20,951 nucleotides of DNA from Treponema sp. UBA937 (GTDB taxonomy: Bacteria; Spirochaetota; Spirochaetia; Treponematales; Breznakiellaceae), in the NCBI GenBank assembly GCA_002293455.1, contig DBDH01000102.1, positions 26,418-47,368 on the forward strand, written 5' to 3'. The notes under the pieces are model-generated. The model saw only the letters and a list, made by a program, of their open reading frames with translations. It was not told the origin of the DNA and made no database searches. The translations under genes were made by a program, and so were the position numbers. Positions 13,180-20,139 of the stretch are shown here, in pieces (within the stretch, counting starts at the first letter, position 1; every line of letters begins with the position of its first letter).

Positions 13180-14766
13180 TTATCTCCGCGGCAGCATATC
13201 CAAAAAATATACCGCTCCCTGATAACCGCCGCGGATAAGGCTTTGCCAGAATTCCCTGCCAAGAAAGCTTTCATTTTGAAGATCGGCATTTTTGGGAAAT
13301 TTCCATGAAATTTCCTCCGCGATTTCCAAGGTATAGCCGCTAAGTTTTCTTAGCGCGGAGAAAACCTGAGCGATATTTCGGCCCATGTAATCGAGCGGGT
13401 TCCTCTGTGTAAATTCCGGAAAAGGATAAACCATTAAGTTTTTTTCTTTGTTTGACAAAAAATTACACAGAGGAAGATTATTCAGATGCTTGCGCGTATT
13501 TTCATCAAGAGGAAACGCGTTCGGAGGAAAATCTGTCCAAGTTTGCAGGAATTGTTCTGTTTCCTCGTTCGGCGCTTCCAAACGGATAAGGATGCTTTGA
13601 GCCGCCGTTTCCGCGGTGTGGACAGCTTCTTCACGGCCTGGAGCGGCTGTTATGATGTTTCCGCACTTACTGACATTATTTTCCGGAAACGCAACATGGC
13701 TTCCCTTTTCTATCCGTAAAAAAACATCTTTGACACGCGGCATTTTTTCCGCGTCATCTATTCCTTGAATCGATTGTACGATTCCCGGAATGGAAATAAA
13801 GGCCCGCTCCGCGCTGGTCCATTGTTTTGACGGTTCCAGGCAGTCCGGCTTTTTCCCCAGACACACCATAATCGCGGCCTTTGCGGGTTCTACGCCGGAT
13901 GCATACGGATACGTCCATCCCGACATGTATCCGCCTGAAAGCCGTGCCGCGATTTCCCCGATCATGGGGCCGCGCTTTGTCAATTTTATGTCGCCTTTGG
14001 CGGCTCCGTTCTGGATTCCCAAAACGTTTACACCCTGTGTAAAAACCTCGATAATCGCTTTTTGCTTGTCTTCATCAATATTCGTGGGCATGGTGTGGCC
14101 CATTTCAATAAAACAGGGCGGGAAAAAGATGTGCCGGTCCGCCAGGCCGCAAATCGTAATGTTTCCTTCGTAAACGACGGCATCTACCGAAAATTCGGGG
14201 CCGTCCATATATTCTTCGATGATCGCGCGTCCGGTCCGGGAAAATTTCAGGGCATCACGCGCCGCGCCGATCAAATCTTCGGAAGAAGAAACTTTCCGGC
14301 ATCCTCTGGAACCCATGTTGTCCACGGGCTTAACCACCGCGGGAAAATCGAAAGGGAGGATAAAACCATCACCGGGAACGGCATCAATTATCGTAAATTC
14401 CGGAGACGGAATTCCGGCTTTTTTAAAACGGCCGCGCATCCGCTGTTTGTCGGAAGCGTCAAGAGCGCTTTCGTAGGAGATTCCCGGAAGCCCAAGTTTT
14501 TCGGCCGTCCAGGCGACAGAAGCGGAAAAATCGGTTCCCGCGGTCATGATTCCGCTTAACCCGCCGTCATCTTTCAGGGAGCGGGCAAAATGCTCAATGG
14601 CTTGTATATCTTTTAAATCGATGCGTTCAAAATGATCCGCCAAATGTACGCAGGGAGCTTTTGGATCGGCGTCCAGTACAAAGGTTTCCAGGTCCATGTT
14701 TTTCGCAATCGTAATAGCGGGGCCCTGCATGACCCCCGCTCCAAGGATGATTATCCGTTCTTTCAT
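13180..14766 (-). CDS. ATP-grasp ligase (PurK/CarB-like)
   Basis: This 528-aa protein has the layout of ATP-grasp carboxylate ligases: an N-terminal pre-ATP domain (IIILGAGVMQGPAI), the ATP-grasp fold with FDFPAVVKPVDNMGSRG (140-155), EEYMDGPEFSVDAV (184-197), and the Mg-binding GDIKL...GEIAARLSGG (258-279). Such enzymes join a carboxylate to an amine or thiol through an acyl-phosphate. The substrate cannot be read. A C-terminal extension of about 190 residues after the core is not recognised. The location inside a sugar nucleotide and glycosyltransferase operon suggests that it adds an amino acid or similar group to a glycan precursor. GGGGT lies seven bases before the ATG. The C-terminal region contains two opposed copies of the ACACAGAGG repeat. 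Confidence 0.8.
   Translation of the reverse strand: MKERIIILGAGVMQGPAITIAKNMDLETFVLDADPKAPCVHLADHFERIDLKDIQAIEHFARSLKDDGGLSGIMTAGTDFSASVAWTAEKLGLPGISYESALDASDKQRMRGRFKKAGIPSPEFTIIDAVPGDGFILPFDFPAVVKPVDNMGSRGCRKVSSSEDLIGAARDALKFSRTGRAIIEEYMDGPEFSVDAVVYEGNITICGLADRHIFFPPCFIEMGHTMPTNIDEDKQKAIIEVFTQGVNVLGIQNGAAKGDIKLTKRGPMIGEIAARLSGGYMSGWTYPYASGVEPAKAAIMVCLGKKPDCLEPSKQWTSAERAFISIPGIVQSIQGIDDAEKMPRVKDVFLRIEKGSHVAFPENNVSKCGNIITAAPGREEAVHTAETAAQSILIRLEAPNEETEQFLQTWTDFPPNAFPLDENTRKHLNNLPLCNFLSNKEKNLMVYPFPEFTQRNPLDYMGRNIAQVFSALRKLSGYTLEIAEEISWKFPKNADLQNESFLGREFWQSLIRGGYQGAVYFLDMLPRR
13400..13476. repeat. Inverted pair of TTCCTCTGTGTAA inside the ATP-grasp gene
   Basis: TTCCTCTGTGTAA at 13400-13412 and its reverse complement at 13464-13476 flank a 51-base segment within the C-terminal extension. 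The same 13-mer occurs near the start of the spiro-SPASM gene. The reading frame passes through both copies intact. Confidence 0.6.
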
Positions 14767-14845
14767 GTAAACCCCAAAATCAATTAACAGTGATCAATGA
14801 GCATTGAGCAAATGACAAATAGAACATCTTACTTTTGTTATTTGT
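14767..14845 (-). other. 79-base gap with imperfect repeats
   Basis: The only sizeable gap inside the glycan operon. It is AT-rich and contains an inverted ACAAATA/TATTTGT pair and repetitive GATCAAT, GAGCATT and GAGCAAAT words. The word GTGATCAAT is shared with the region upstream of the spiro-SPASM gene. No promoter or terminator with a T-run is evident. Confidence 0.35.
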
Positions 14846-16690
14846 TCATGTCTCTTTCACCGCGTATGCTTCAAACGTATCTCCCAGGCCGAAACATCTG
14901 CTGAGCCGGTTTACGGCATTATACATCATTCCTTCGTTTTTGTGTATAAAGGGAAAACGTTCGGGATGATGTCCGGTAACGGCTATTTTTTCTACATCAA
15001 GATGATACGGTTTCAGCGCATTCATTGTCTTCCGCGGATTCCAAACGCTCCAGTGATCCGCGGGACTTTTATCGAAAAAATCATTTCTGTTCCGAAGGGC
15101 TGAAATCCCCGTTCCCGACGGCGTTGAAAAAGCAAAAACCCCACCGGGCTTTAACCATGCCGCTATTTTTTTCAAAGCCGCCCTTGTGTCTTCAAAATGT
15201 TCGATAACATACCACAGGGAAATAACATCGAAGCCGTCTTTTAATACATCTTTTGGAAGATCAATGTCCGGGAAAAAACCCTGAAAGGCCGGGATTCCAA
15301 GCGTTTCAGTTACATAGTGTACGGCGTCTTGGGATGGATCGATTCCGAAGGCATCGAAGCCTTCGTCTTTGGCGGCCAGGAGAAAGGGACCATAAGCACA
15401 GCCAATGTCCAAAAGCCGGAACGGTTCGGCAGATGCTGTATGACGCAATATTTCTATAATATGTAACATTCTGTTTTTTGCCATGTTAAGCAGATGTAGA
15501 AAATCCTCCAGATATGTTTTTCCGTACTGTTTTTTATAATCGCCGAAAAAATAATCTTCCGTGTATTGTACGGAAGAAGGATAAAGCCTTAACATGTATT
15601 CCATAGAACAGTAATTGCAGCGCTTGTATGTCCGGTCATAAAAGCGCGCAGCAATAGGATGATTCAACGATGACGCGCCGCACACCGGACATGTCCGGGA
15701 AATGTTAACATCAAAAGCTCTTATTATGTCAATGAAAGATTGACGCGGAACTGTGTCCAGTTTTTGTTCGCAACATATTTTTTTTGACGCGGCAATAATC
15801 TTTTCGAGAAATTTTTTCTTGAAATGAGAAAAGTTTTTTTCCGCATTCCGCAATGTTTTTAAAGCGCGATTCTTTGTTCCTAATGTTACAAAACCGGTTC
15901 CTCTGGCAAGCTGTTCGTGGTACCTTGTAGGCGACGTGATAAGAACCGGAACGCCCGCGTGAAGCGCTTCAAAGGCGGTGATTCCAAAGTGAGTAAGCAC
16001 AAGATCGTATTGATACAGCGTTTCTCTTAAACCGGAAAAAGGCCGCACAATATTGATATTCGGCGGCAAAGTTTTTTCATCCGAAACAGGATTTTTACGT
16101 ACAACATCGATAATGATATTTTCTGTTGAAGCAAGTTCCATTGATAACAAGAGACTCATGTCGGAGGCGTCTTCCATGCCGAAGACAGAAAGAATCTTAA
16201 AAGGATTTATTTCAGAATATTGAAAAAATTGTGCGCGGCGCTTCTTCGGAAGGGAAAGCAAGGATGGGCCGGAGATATTTGCTTTGCTCCGCCCGGAAGG
16301 CCCCGGAAGAATATCGATAAGGAAATCAAACGCATCTCTTTTTGAGCCGCCTTCATCGACGGCTATTACTGGAGCAATGTTTGACCAGAAAACGTAATCC
16401 GCTTCACTGCTCTGAAAATTATCCAGGATAATGAACGACCATTTTTCTTTTTCCGGTTCAGATGAAACAATCCATTCAGGATCGATTGTAGACAAAAAAG
16501 GAAATTGCCGCGCCGCAGGATCGCTAAGGATTTCATCACGAATAAAAATATATGCTTCAATTCCCGCCTGCCGTAATTCCCCGGCATACGTTACAGAGCG
16601 GACAAGATGCCCTCCCCCTTTTCCTTTTTCAACGCGGGGAACAAAGAGGATTTTTCCAACAGTGTTTGTTTTTTCTTTTTTTAATTTCAT
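14846..16690 (-). CDS. PseG/SpsG-like sugar protein fused to a methyltransferase
   Basis: Three modules can be read in this 614-aa protein. Residues 12-320 resemble SpsG/PseG, a GT-B fold that removes UDP from or transfers activated amino sugars, with GKGGGHLVRS (23-32) and FGITAFEALHAGVPVLITSP (235-254). Residues 331-365 form a zinc-ribbon-like CPVC...CNYC motif (Cys334, 337, 358, 361). Residues 380-614 form a class I SAM methyltransferase of the Methyltransf_23 type: motif I LLDIGCAYG (426-434), acidic GIDPS (449-453) and WYVIEHF (493-499). Zinc ribbon plus this methyltransferase type is common in sugar C-methyltransferases. The protein could therefore process and methylate one nucleotide-sugar or lipid-linked sugar. 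The start is one base past the stop of the SpsF gene, so the genes are coupled. Confidence 0.85.
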   Translation of the reverse strand: MKLKKEKTNTVGKILFVPRVEKGKGGGHLVRSVTYAGELRQAGIEAYIFIRDEILSDPAARQFPFLSTIDPEWIVSSEPEKEKWSFIILDNFQSSEADYVFWSNIAPVIAVDEGGSKRDAFDFLIDILPGPSGRSKANISGPSLLSLPKKRRAQFFQYSEINPFKILSVFGMEDASDMSLLLSMELASTENIIIDVVRKNPVSDEKTLPPNINIVRPFSGLRETLYQYDLVLTHFGITAFEALHAGVPVLITSPTRYHEQLARGTGFVTLGTKNRALKTLRNAEKNFSHFKKKFLEKIIAASKKICCEQKLDTVPRQSFIDIIRAFDVNISRTCPVCGASSLNHPIAARFYDRTYKRCNYCSMEYMLRLYPSSVQYTEDYFFGDYKKQYGKTYLEDFLHLLNMAKNRMLHIIEILRHTASAEPFRLLDIGCAYGPFLLAAKDEGFDAFGIDPSQDAVHYVTETLGIPAFQGFFPDIDLPKDVLKDGFDVISLWYVIEHFEDTRAALKKIAAWLKPGGVFAFSTPSGTGISALRNRNDFFDKSPADHWSVWNPRKTMNALKPYHLDVEKIAVTGHHPERFPFIHKNEGMMYNAVNRLSRCFGLGDTFEAYAVKET

Positions 16691-16691
16691 A

Positions 16692-17369
16692 TTACGAAAA
16701 AAGTTCCTTGTGACATTTAATAATCATTTCACCGAAAGCGGGATGTATCACGCCGGTATTCAAAGCATCATACAGACGCTGGGCTTTAGTATAATCTTCC
16801 ATGGTATCAACGGTAATCCGTACTTCGGGATGCTGCCATTTCAAAGGAGGCAAAGGCCTGTGAAGGGAAAAGGTTTCCGGATGATGATACAAATATGGAC
16901 AGACATGTTCCCGTTCCGCCGGAAGGGACGCTTCCTTTTCGGCTTTGAGAAGTGCTTCGGCTTTAACCGATTCAATTCCGGCGCCGTGAGGAATACAGGC
17001 ATATCCGGCATAATCCGCGTGAAGAACGCTTGCTTCTTCATGCAGAAGATTCGCGGCATCGGCAAAGACAAAAGGATTGTCTCCTGTAGCGCGGATAATG
17101 CGCTCAGGCTTATAGACGCGGATAACATCACAGTAACGCGCAAGAACATCGTGTTTGGAACCGGCCGCGATTTCAAATCCGCCTTCTTTGGCAAGAGGTT
17201 CAAACGTTTTGTAACTGTCTTCCGGGCAGGCAAGCACAAAAATATCGGCGTGAATGTTTTTCAAGGCTTCCATAACGCGGAAAATGAGCGGTTTTCCGCC
17301 TAAGGGAAGCATCGTTTTTTGGGGAAGCCTGGAAGAATCAAGCCTTGCCTGGAGAATAAGGGCCGTCAT
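16692..17369 (-). CDS. spsF: SpsF-like cytidylyltransferase
   Basis: This 225-aa protein belongs to the SpsF/CMP-KDO synthetase-like nucleotidyltransferases, which activate acidic or amino sugars with CTP. The N-terminus ILQARLDSSRLPQKTMLPLGGKPL is the signature nucleotide-binding segment, and RATGDNPF near 95 holds the Asp expected to bind Mg. The ATG at 17369 overlaps the stop of the glycosyltransferase gene as ATGA and gives an N-terminus like other family members; an in-frame ATG at 17387 lies further inside that gene. A PseG-like fusion follows directly, matching the common SpsF-SpsG pairing in spore coat and flagellar glycan loci. No sialic acid synthase (SpsE/NeuB) is in the window. 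Confidence 0.88.
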   Translation of the reverse strand: MTALILQARLDSSRLPQKTMLPLGGKPLIFRVMEALKNIHADIFVLACPEDSYKTFEPLAKEGGFEIAAGSKHDVLARYCDVIRVYKPERIIRATGDNPFVFADAANLLHEEASVLHADYAGYACIPHGAGIESVKAEALLKAEKEASLPAEREHVCPYLYHHPETFSLHRPLPPLKWQHPEVRITVDTMEDYTKAQRLYDALNTGVIHPAFGEMIIKCHKELFS

Positions 17370-18358
17370 AGAGCGGGTTTTTCCCATCGTTCTATAAGTT
17401 TGCGGGCATCACACTTAAAGCGGTACTTGTTGATTTCTACCCATTTCCGGGCGGCGAAAAAATCTTCCCAGTCTTCAAAAGGATTATCGCGAAACCGTAA
17501 CATATAAGAAGGGCAGCGCCGCAGGGGAATATGCGCGCTGTCTCCCCGGTACACGGGGGCAAGATTCTTAAGGTAAAAACGTTTGTAACTTTCTTCTACC
17601 GTTGAATCTTCCGATGGAATATCGCCGTCATAGGACATTCTCACAAGCTGAGTGCCCGCGATTTCCTCGCCCCAAAGCCAAGAACGAAATCCAAAATCCG
17701 CAAACTGCCAATGGGAATTGGAAAGCGTCTTGTCAAAACCGCCAAGCCGGATAAAACGTTCCCTGTCATAAATGCCGATACCGTCAAAAGGATAGAGCGT
17801 CATCTCCCCTTCCGTGTTTAGCGCGGAAGGAACTGTTTTTACGGAATCTTTAAAATACGCGGGCGACATTATGGTAGGAAGCGTTTCAAAATGACTGTTC
17901 TGAATAACAGGAACCGTACAAAGTCTTTTATATACTGATGTATCATCTCCCGATTCTGACGGCTTTTCGTTCAGCATCCGTTTGGCCATTTTCGCGGCTC
18001 CGCCGCCGTGAAGAATCCTGATATCATTCCATAACACAAAAAATAAAGAACCGGTAAGTTCGGACACCGCGAGGTTAACCTGTTCCCCTACAGAAACAGC
18101 TTGTTTCAAAAGAATAAATTTTACCGACGGAAAACGGATGGAAAGGTCTTCAACATCGTAGCGTTCCTCCGGTCCTTCCAGCGAAATAATGTAATCGAAG
18201 CCGTTTTTCTCCAATTCCTGAAAAAGCGTACGCCGCGGATAACGCCCGCCGCGGTTTAGGAGAACAGCCGACAATCCGCTGTTCCCGGCTCTTTGAATTC
18301 CGCCCACCACCGTATAAGAAGGCAGCGAATGATTAAAAGTTGTAGGTATAGTATTCAT
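17366..18358 (-). CDS. Family 2-like glycosyltransferase
   Basis: This 330-aa protein has the pattern of a GT-A glycosyltransferase: an N-terminal Rossmann half (SYTVVGGIQRAGN, LFFVLWNDIRI with a DxD-like NDI near 111-113) and the C-terminal acceptor part with GIGIYDRERFIRLGGFDK (193-210) and FADFGFRSWLWG (219-230), which matches the usual GGFDE...EDxDFxxR region, although the acidic catalytic residue is weakly conserved. It is probably cytoplasmic; no membrane helix is seen. The start at 18358 is chosen because homology begins at once; it overlaps the spiro-SPASM gene by 26 bases in another frame, and there is no strong ribosome site, suggesting translational coupling. Donor and acceptor are unknown. 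Confidence 0.75.
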   Translation of the reverse strand: MNTIPTTFNHSLPSYTVVGGIQRAGNSGLSAVLLNRGGRYPRRTLFQELEKNGFDYIISLEGPEERYDVEDLSIRFPSVKFILLKQAVSVGEQVNLAVSELTGSLFFVLWNDIRILHGGGAAKMAKRMLNEKPSESGDDTSVYKRLCTVPVIQNSHFETLPTIMSPAYFKDSVKTVPSALNTEGEMTLYPFDGIGIYDRERFIRLGGFDKTLSNSHWQFADFGFRSWLWGEEIAGTQLVRMSYDGDIPSEDSTVEESYKRFYLKNLAPVYRGDSAHIPLRRCPSYMLRFRDNPFEDWEDFFAARKWVEINKYRFKCDARKLIERWEKPAL

Positions 18359-19877
18359 CGCATACCGCACATAAGGGCGGATATTTTTTATCCGCATGGG
18401 CAAGGTATATTTCCATACCCGTTTCCCAAATTGATTCAAGTGAATCACGAAAGACATTTCCTAAAACCGGACTGCCCGGAGCAGTCAATACTTCTTTGCA
18501 CAGAGGAACAGTTCCGTCAATCAAAATAGATACATCCCTCATACAATGCCAGCAAGGATTTCTGTTGATGGGAGATAAATCCGATGCTTGCAGTTTTTCC
18601 CGCGTTCCGCAAAAATCATCATATTTTTGCACGATGATGTTTACGCCGCGTTCCTTCCATCGGCGGTAAAACTGTTCGAGATCATCTTCATAGCCTTTTA
18701 CGCGGACAGCCTGAACGTAAGTATCCTTGGGAAAAAGCTGAAAGAGTTTTTCCGCGGTCTGACGCGCTTCCGTAAAACCGGGGCCGCGGATTTCTTTGTA
18801 ACGGGAAGGATTGTCTGAATCCAAGGATACAATCCACGAAAGCGGCGCTTCTCCGTTCAGCCTGGCTCCCGCTTTTTTTGCCATGAAAGCAATCTGTTCC
18901 AATTCCGCTTCAATCCAGCCGATGCCGGAAGTTTCGATAATCAAAGATAAAGCAGGACGCGCCAATACCGCCTGAATCAATTCCAGCTTTTGAGGGTGAA
19001 GCGCGGTTTCCCCCCAAAGGGAAAGATCGATTACGGCATCTCCCGAAAAGGCAATAACGCGGTCAAGAAGCGTTTCAAATTGATTAACATCCATAAAATC
19101 CCGGCGTTCAAGGATTGATGTTCCATCATGTTTTCCAAAATTAGGATAAGGGCAGATGGAGCATTCCTGCGGGCAGGGGCCGGAAACCTGAACGGCATAA
19201 AAAGCCGGCAAAGTCCGCAAAGCGGGAACATTGTTTTCGATTATTTCCGCCGCGTTTTCTGTACCGGACAATCCGGCATCGATAAGCCGTTTTAAGAGCA
19301 GCATGTTTCTTTTTGAATCGGCAGTCAGGCTCAAGCGGTATCCCCGTAAATCCACCGGGGAAATTTCAGTTTCAATATCGAAAGCATTGATGTCCTTTTG
19401 CAAGACCGAAAAGATGCAGTCGCGTTCGACAGGGCCGTCCGCATCGCCAAGAATTTTTGAAAGAATTCCGGCGGTTCCGCGGCAAAGTATTTCCGGCGCC
19501 ATCCCGTAAGGCCAGCCGTCGGCATACGAATATTCGGCAGCGTATTGCGTGTGCCGCTTGTATATTGCCAGAGCCATGTCAGGATCAAGCAAAGGAGCGT
19601 CAGCCCAGGCAAAAAAAGTATGATCGAACTGTTCCCCTTCTTTGGAAATGCATTCCAGAAGCGCCCGTTTTGTCCAGGAATCCTTACTGATTACATCGAT
19701 TTGCGGAGAAATGGATTTACAAGGCCCATCATCTTGTAATAAGAGAAGACACTTTGAAACATCGGGAAACGACCTCGCCCTTTCCAAAGCCTTTTCCAGG
19801 GCATTTTTCCCGCCGAATACCGGTTCCGCCGCAAAATGATTTAACTGTCCGCCATAAAGCACCACAAGATTATTCAT
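18333..19877 (-). CDS. Spiro-SPASM radical SAM protein
   Basis: This 514-aa protein joins three regions. Residues 1-200 resemble a degenerate NTP-transferase (FAWADAPLLDPDMALAIYKR, then GWPYGMAPEIL). Residues 225-420 are a radical SAM domain with the CxxxCxxC cluster motif (Cys235, 239, 242) and SLWGETALHP. Residues 440-510 are a SPASM domain with Cys442, 445, 460, 503 and 506 for auxiliary iron-sulfur clusters. SPASM enzymes usually modify peptides or proteins, some sugars. From memory this combination is a family described as restricted to spirochaetes, with unknown function. The ATG at 19877 is preferred because the region further upstream, up to 19949, is encoded by the ACACAGAGG repeat. 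It is the first gene of the minus-strand operon. Confidence 0.85.
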   Translation of the reverse strand: MNNLVVLYGGQLNHFAAEPVFGGKNALEKALERARSFPDVSKCLLLLQDDGPCKSISPQIDVISKDSWTKRALLECISKEGEQFDHTFFAWADAPLLDPDMALAIYKRHTQYAAEYSYADGWPYGMAPEILCRGTAGILSKILGDADGPVERDCIFSVLQKDINAFDIETEISPVDLRGYRLSLTADSKRNMLLLKRLIDAGLSGTENAAEIIENNVPALRTLPAFYAVQVSGPCPQECSICPYPNFGKHDGTSILERRDFMDVNQFETLLDRVIAFSGDAVIDLSLWGETALHPQKLELIQAVLARPALSLIIETSGIGWIEAELEQIAFMAKKAGARLNGEAPLSWIVSLDSDNPSRYKEIRGPGFTEARQTAEKLFQLFPKDTYVQAVRVKGYEDDLEQFYRRWKERGVNIIVQKYDDFCGTREKLQASDLSPINRNPCWHCMRDVSILIDGTVPLCKEVLTAPGSPVLGNVFRDSLESIWETGMEIYLAHADKKYPPLCAVCDEYYTYNF

Positions 19878-19923
19878 ACTTTCACAGTATCGGCAATTAG
19901 CAAGGAGCAATTGAGGCTGTTTC

Positions 19924-19947
19924 ATCCTCTGTGTTCCTCTGTGTAAC
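19924..19947 (-). repeat. Tandem CACAGAGG repeat upstream of spiro-SPASM gene
   Basis: The minus strand reads TTACACAGAGGAACACAGAGGAT, that is two adjacent CACAGAGG units. The 3' unit sits directly against an in-frame ATG (19925) that would lengthen the spiro-SPASM protein, but the spacing is too short for initiation. The same word recurs at 13168-13179, 13400-13412 and 13464-13476. Confidence 0.6.
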
Positions 19948-20016
19948 AATTTCTTTTGCCGTGATCAATTGGCAATCCTCTATTGAACAAAACATATCCG
20001 GCTGGTAAGATAAGGA

Positions 20017-20044
20017 ATGACATTTTTCCTACATTTTGTAATAT
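20017..20044 (+). promoter_or_regulatory. Candidate promoter of the activase gene
   Basis: ATGACA (20017-20022) and TAATAT (20039-20044) are 16 bases apart, with five and four consensus matches. This would give a leader of about 90 bases. Confidence 0.35.
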
Positions 20045-20139
20045 GAAGGTCATCGGTTTGTGTTCTCTGCATCTCAGCCGTATTCAGCTTCTAATACATT
20101 AAAGTCAAGTATTTTTTGTCAATTAACATGAGAGGTTAT

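Larger units (their letters stand above)
19878..20139. other. Divergent intergenic region
   Basis: These 262 bases separate two divergent genes. Next to the minus-strand gene is a stretch of short repetitive words (GCAATTAGCAAGGAGCAATTG, CACAGAGG units, GTGATCAATTGGCAAT). The rest holds a possible plus-strand promoter. No small gene or structured RNA is apparent. Confidence 0.4.

Noticed and set aside
16431..17303. Long plus-strand open frame opposite the PseG-like and SpsF genes
   Set aside because: It is antisense to two well-supported genes and has no conserved features.
19878..19949. Longer N-terminus of the spiro-SPASM protein
   Set aside because: The extra 24 residues are encoded largely by the CACAGAGG repeat and precede the conserved fold; the longest version also lacks a proper start.
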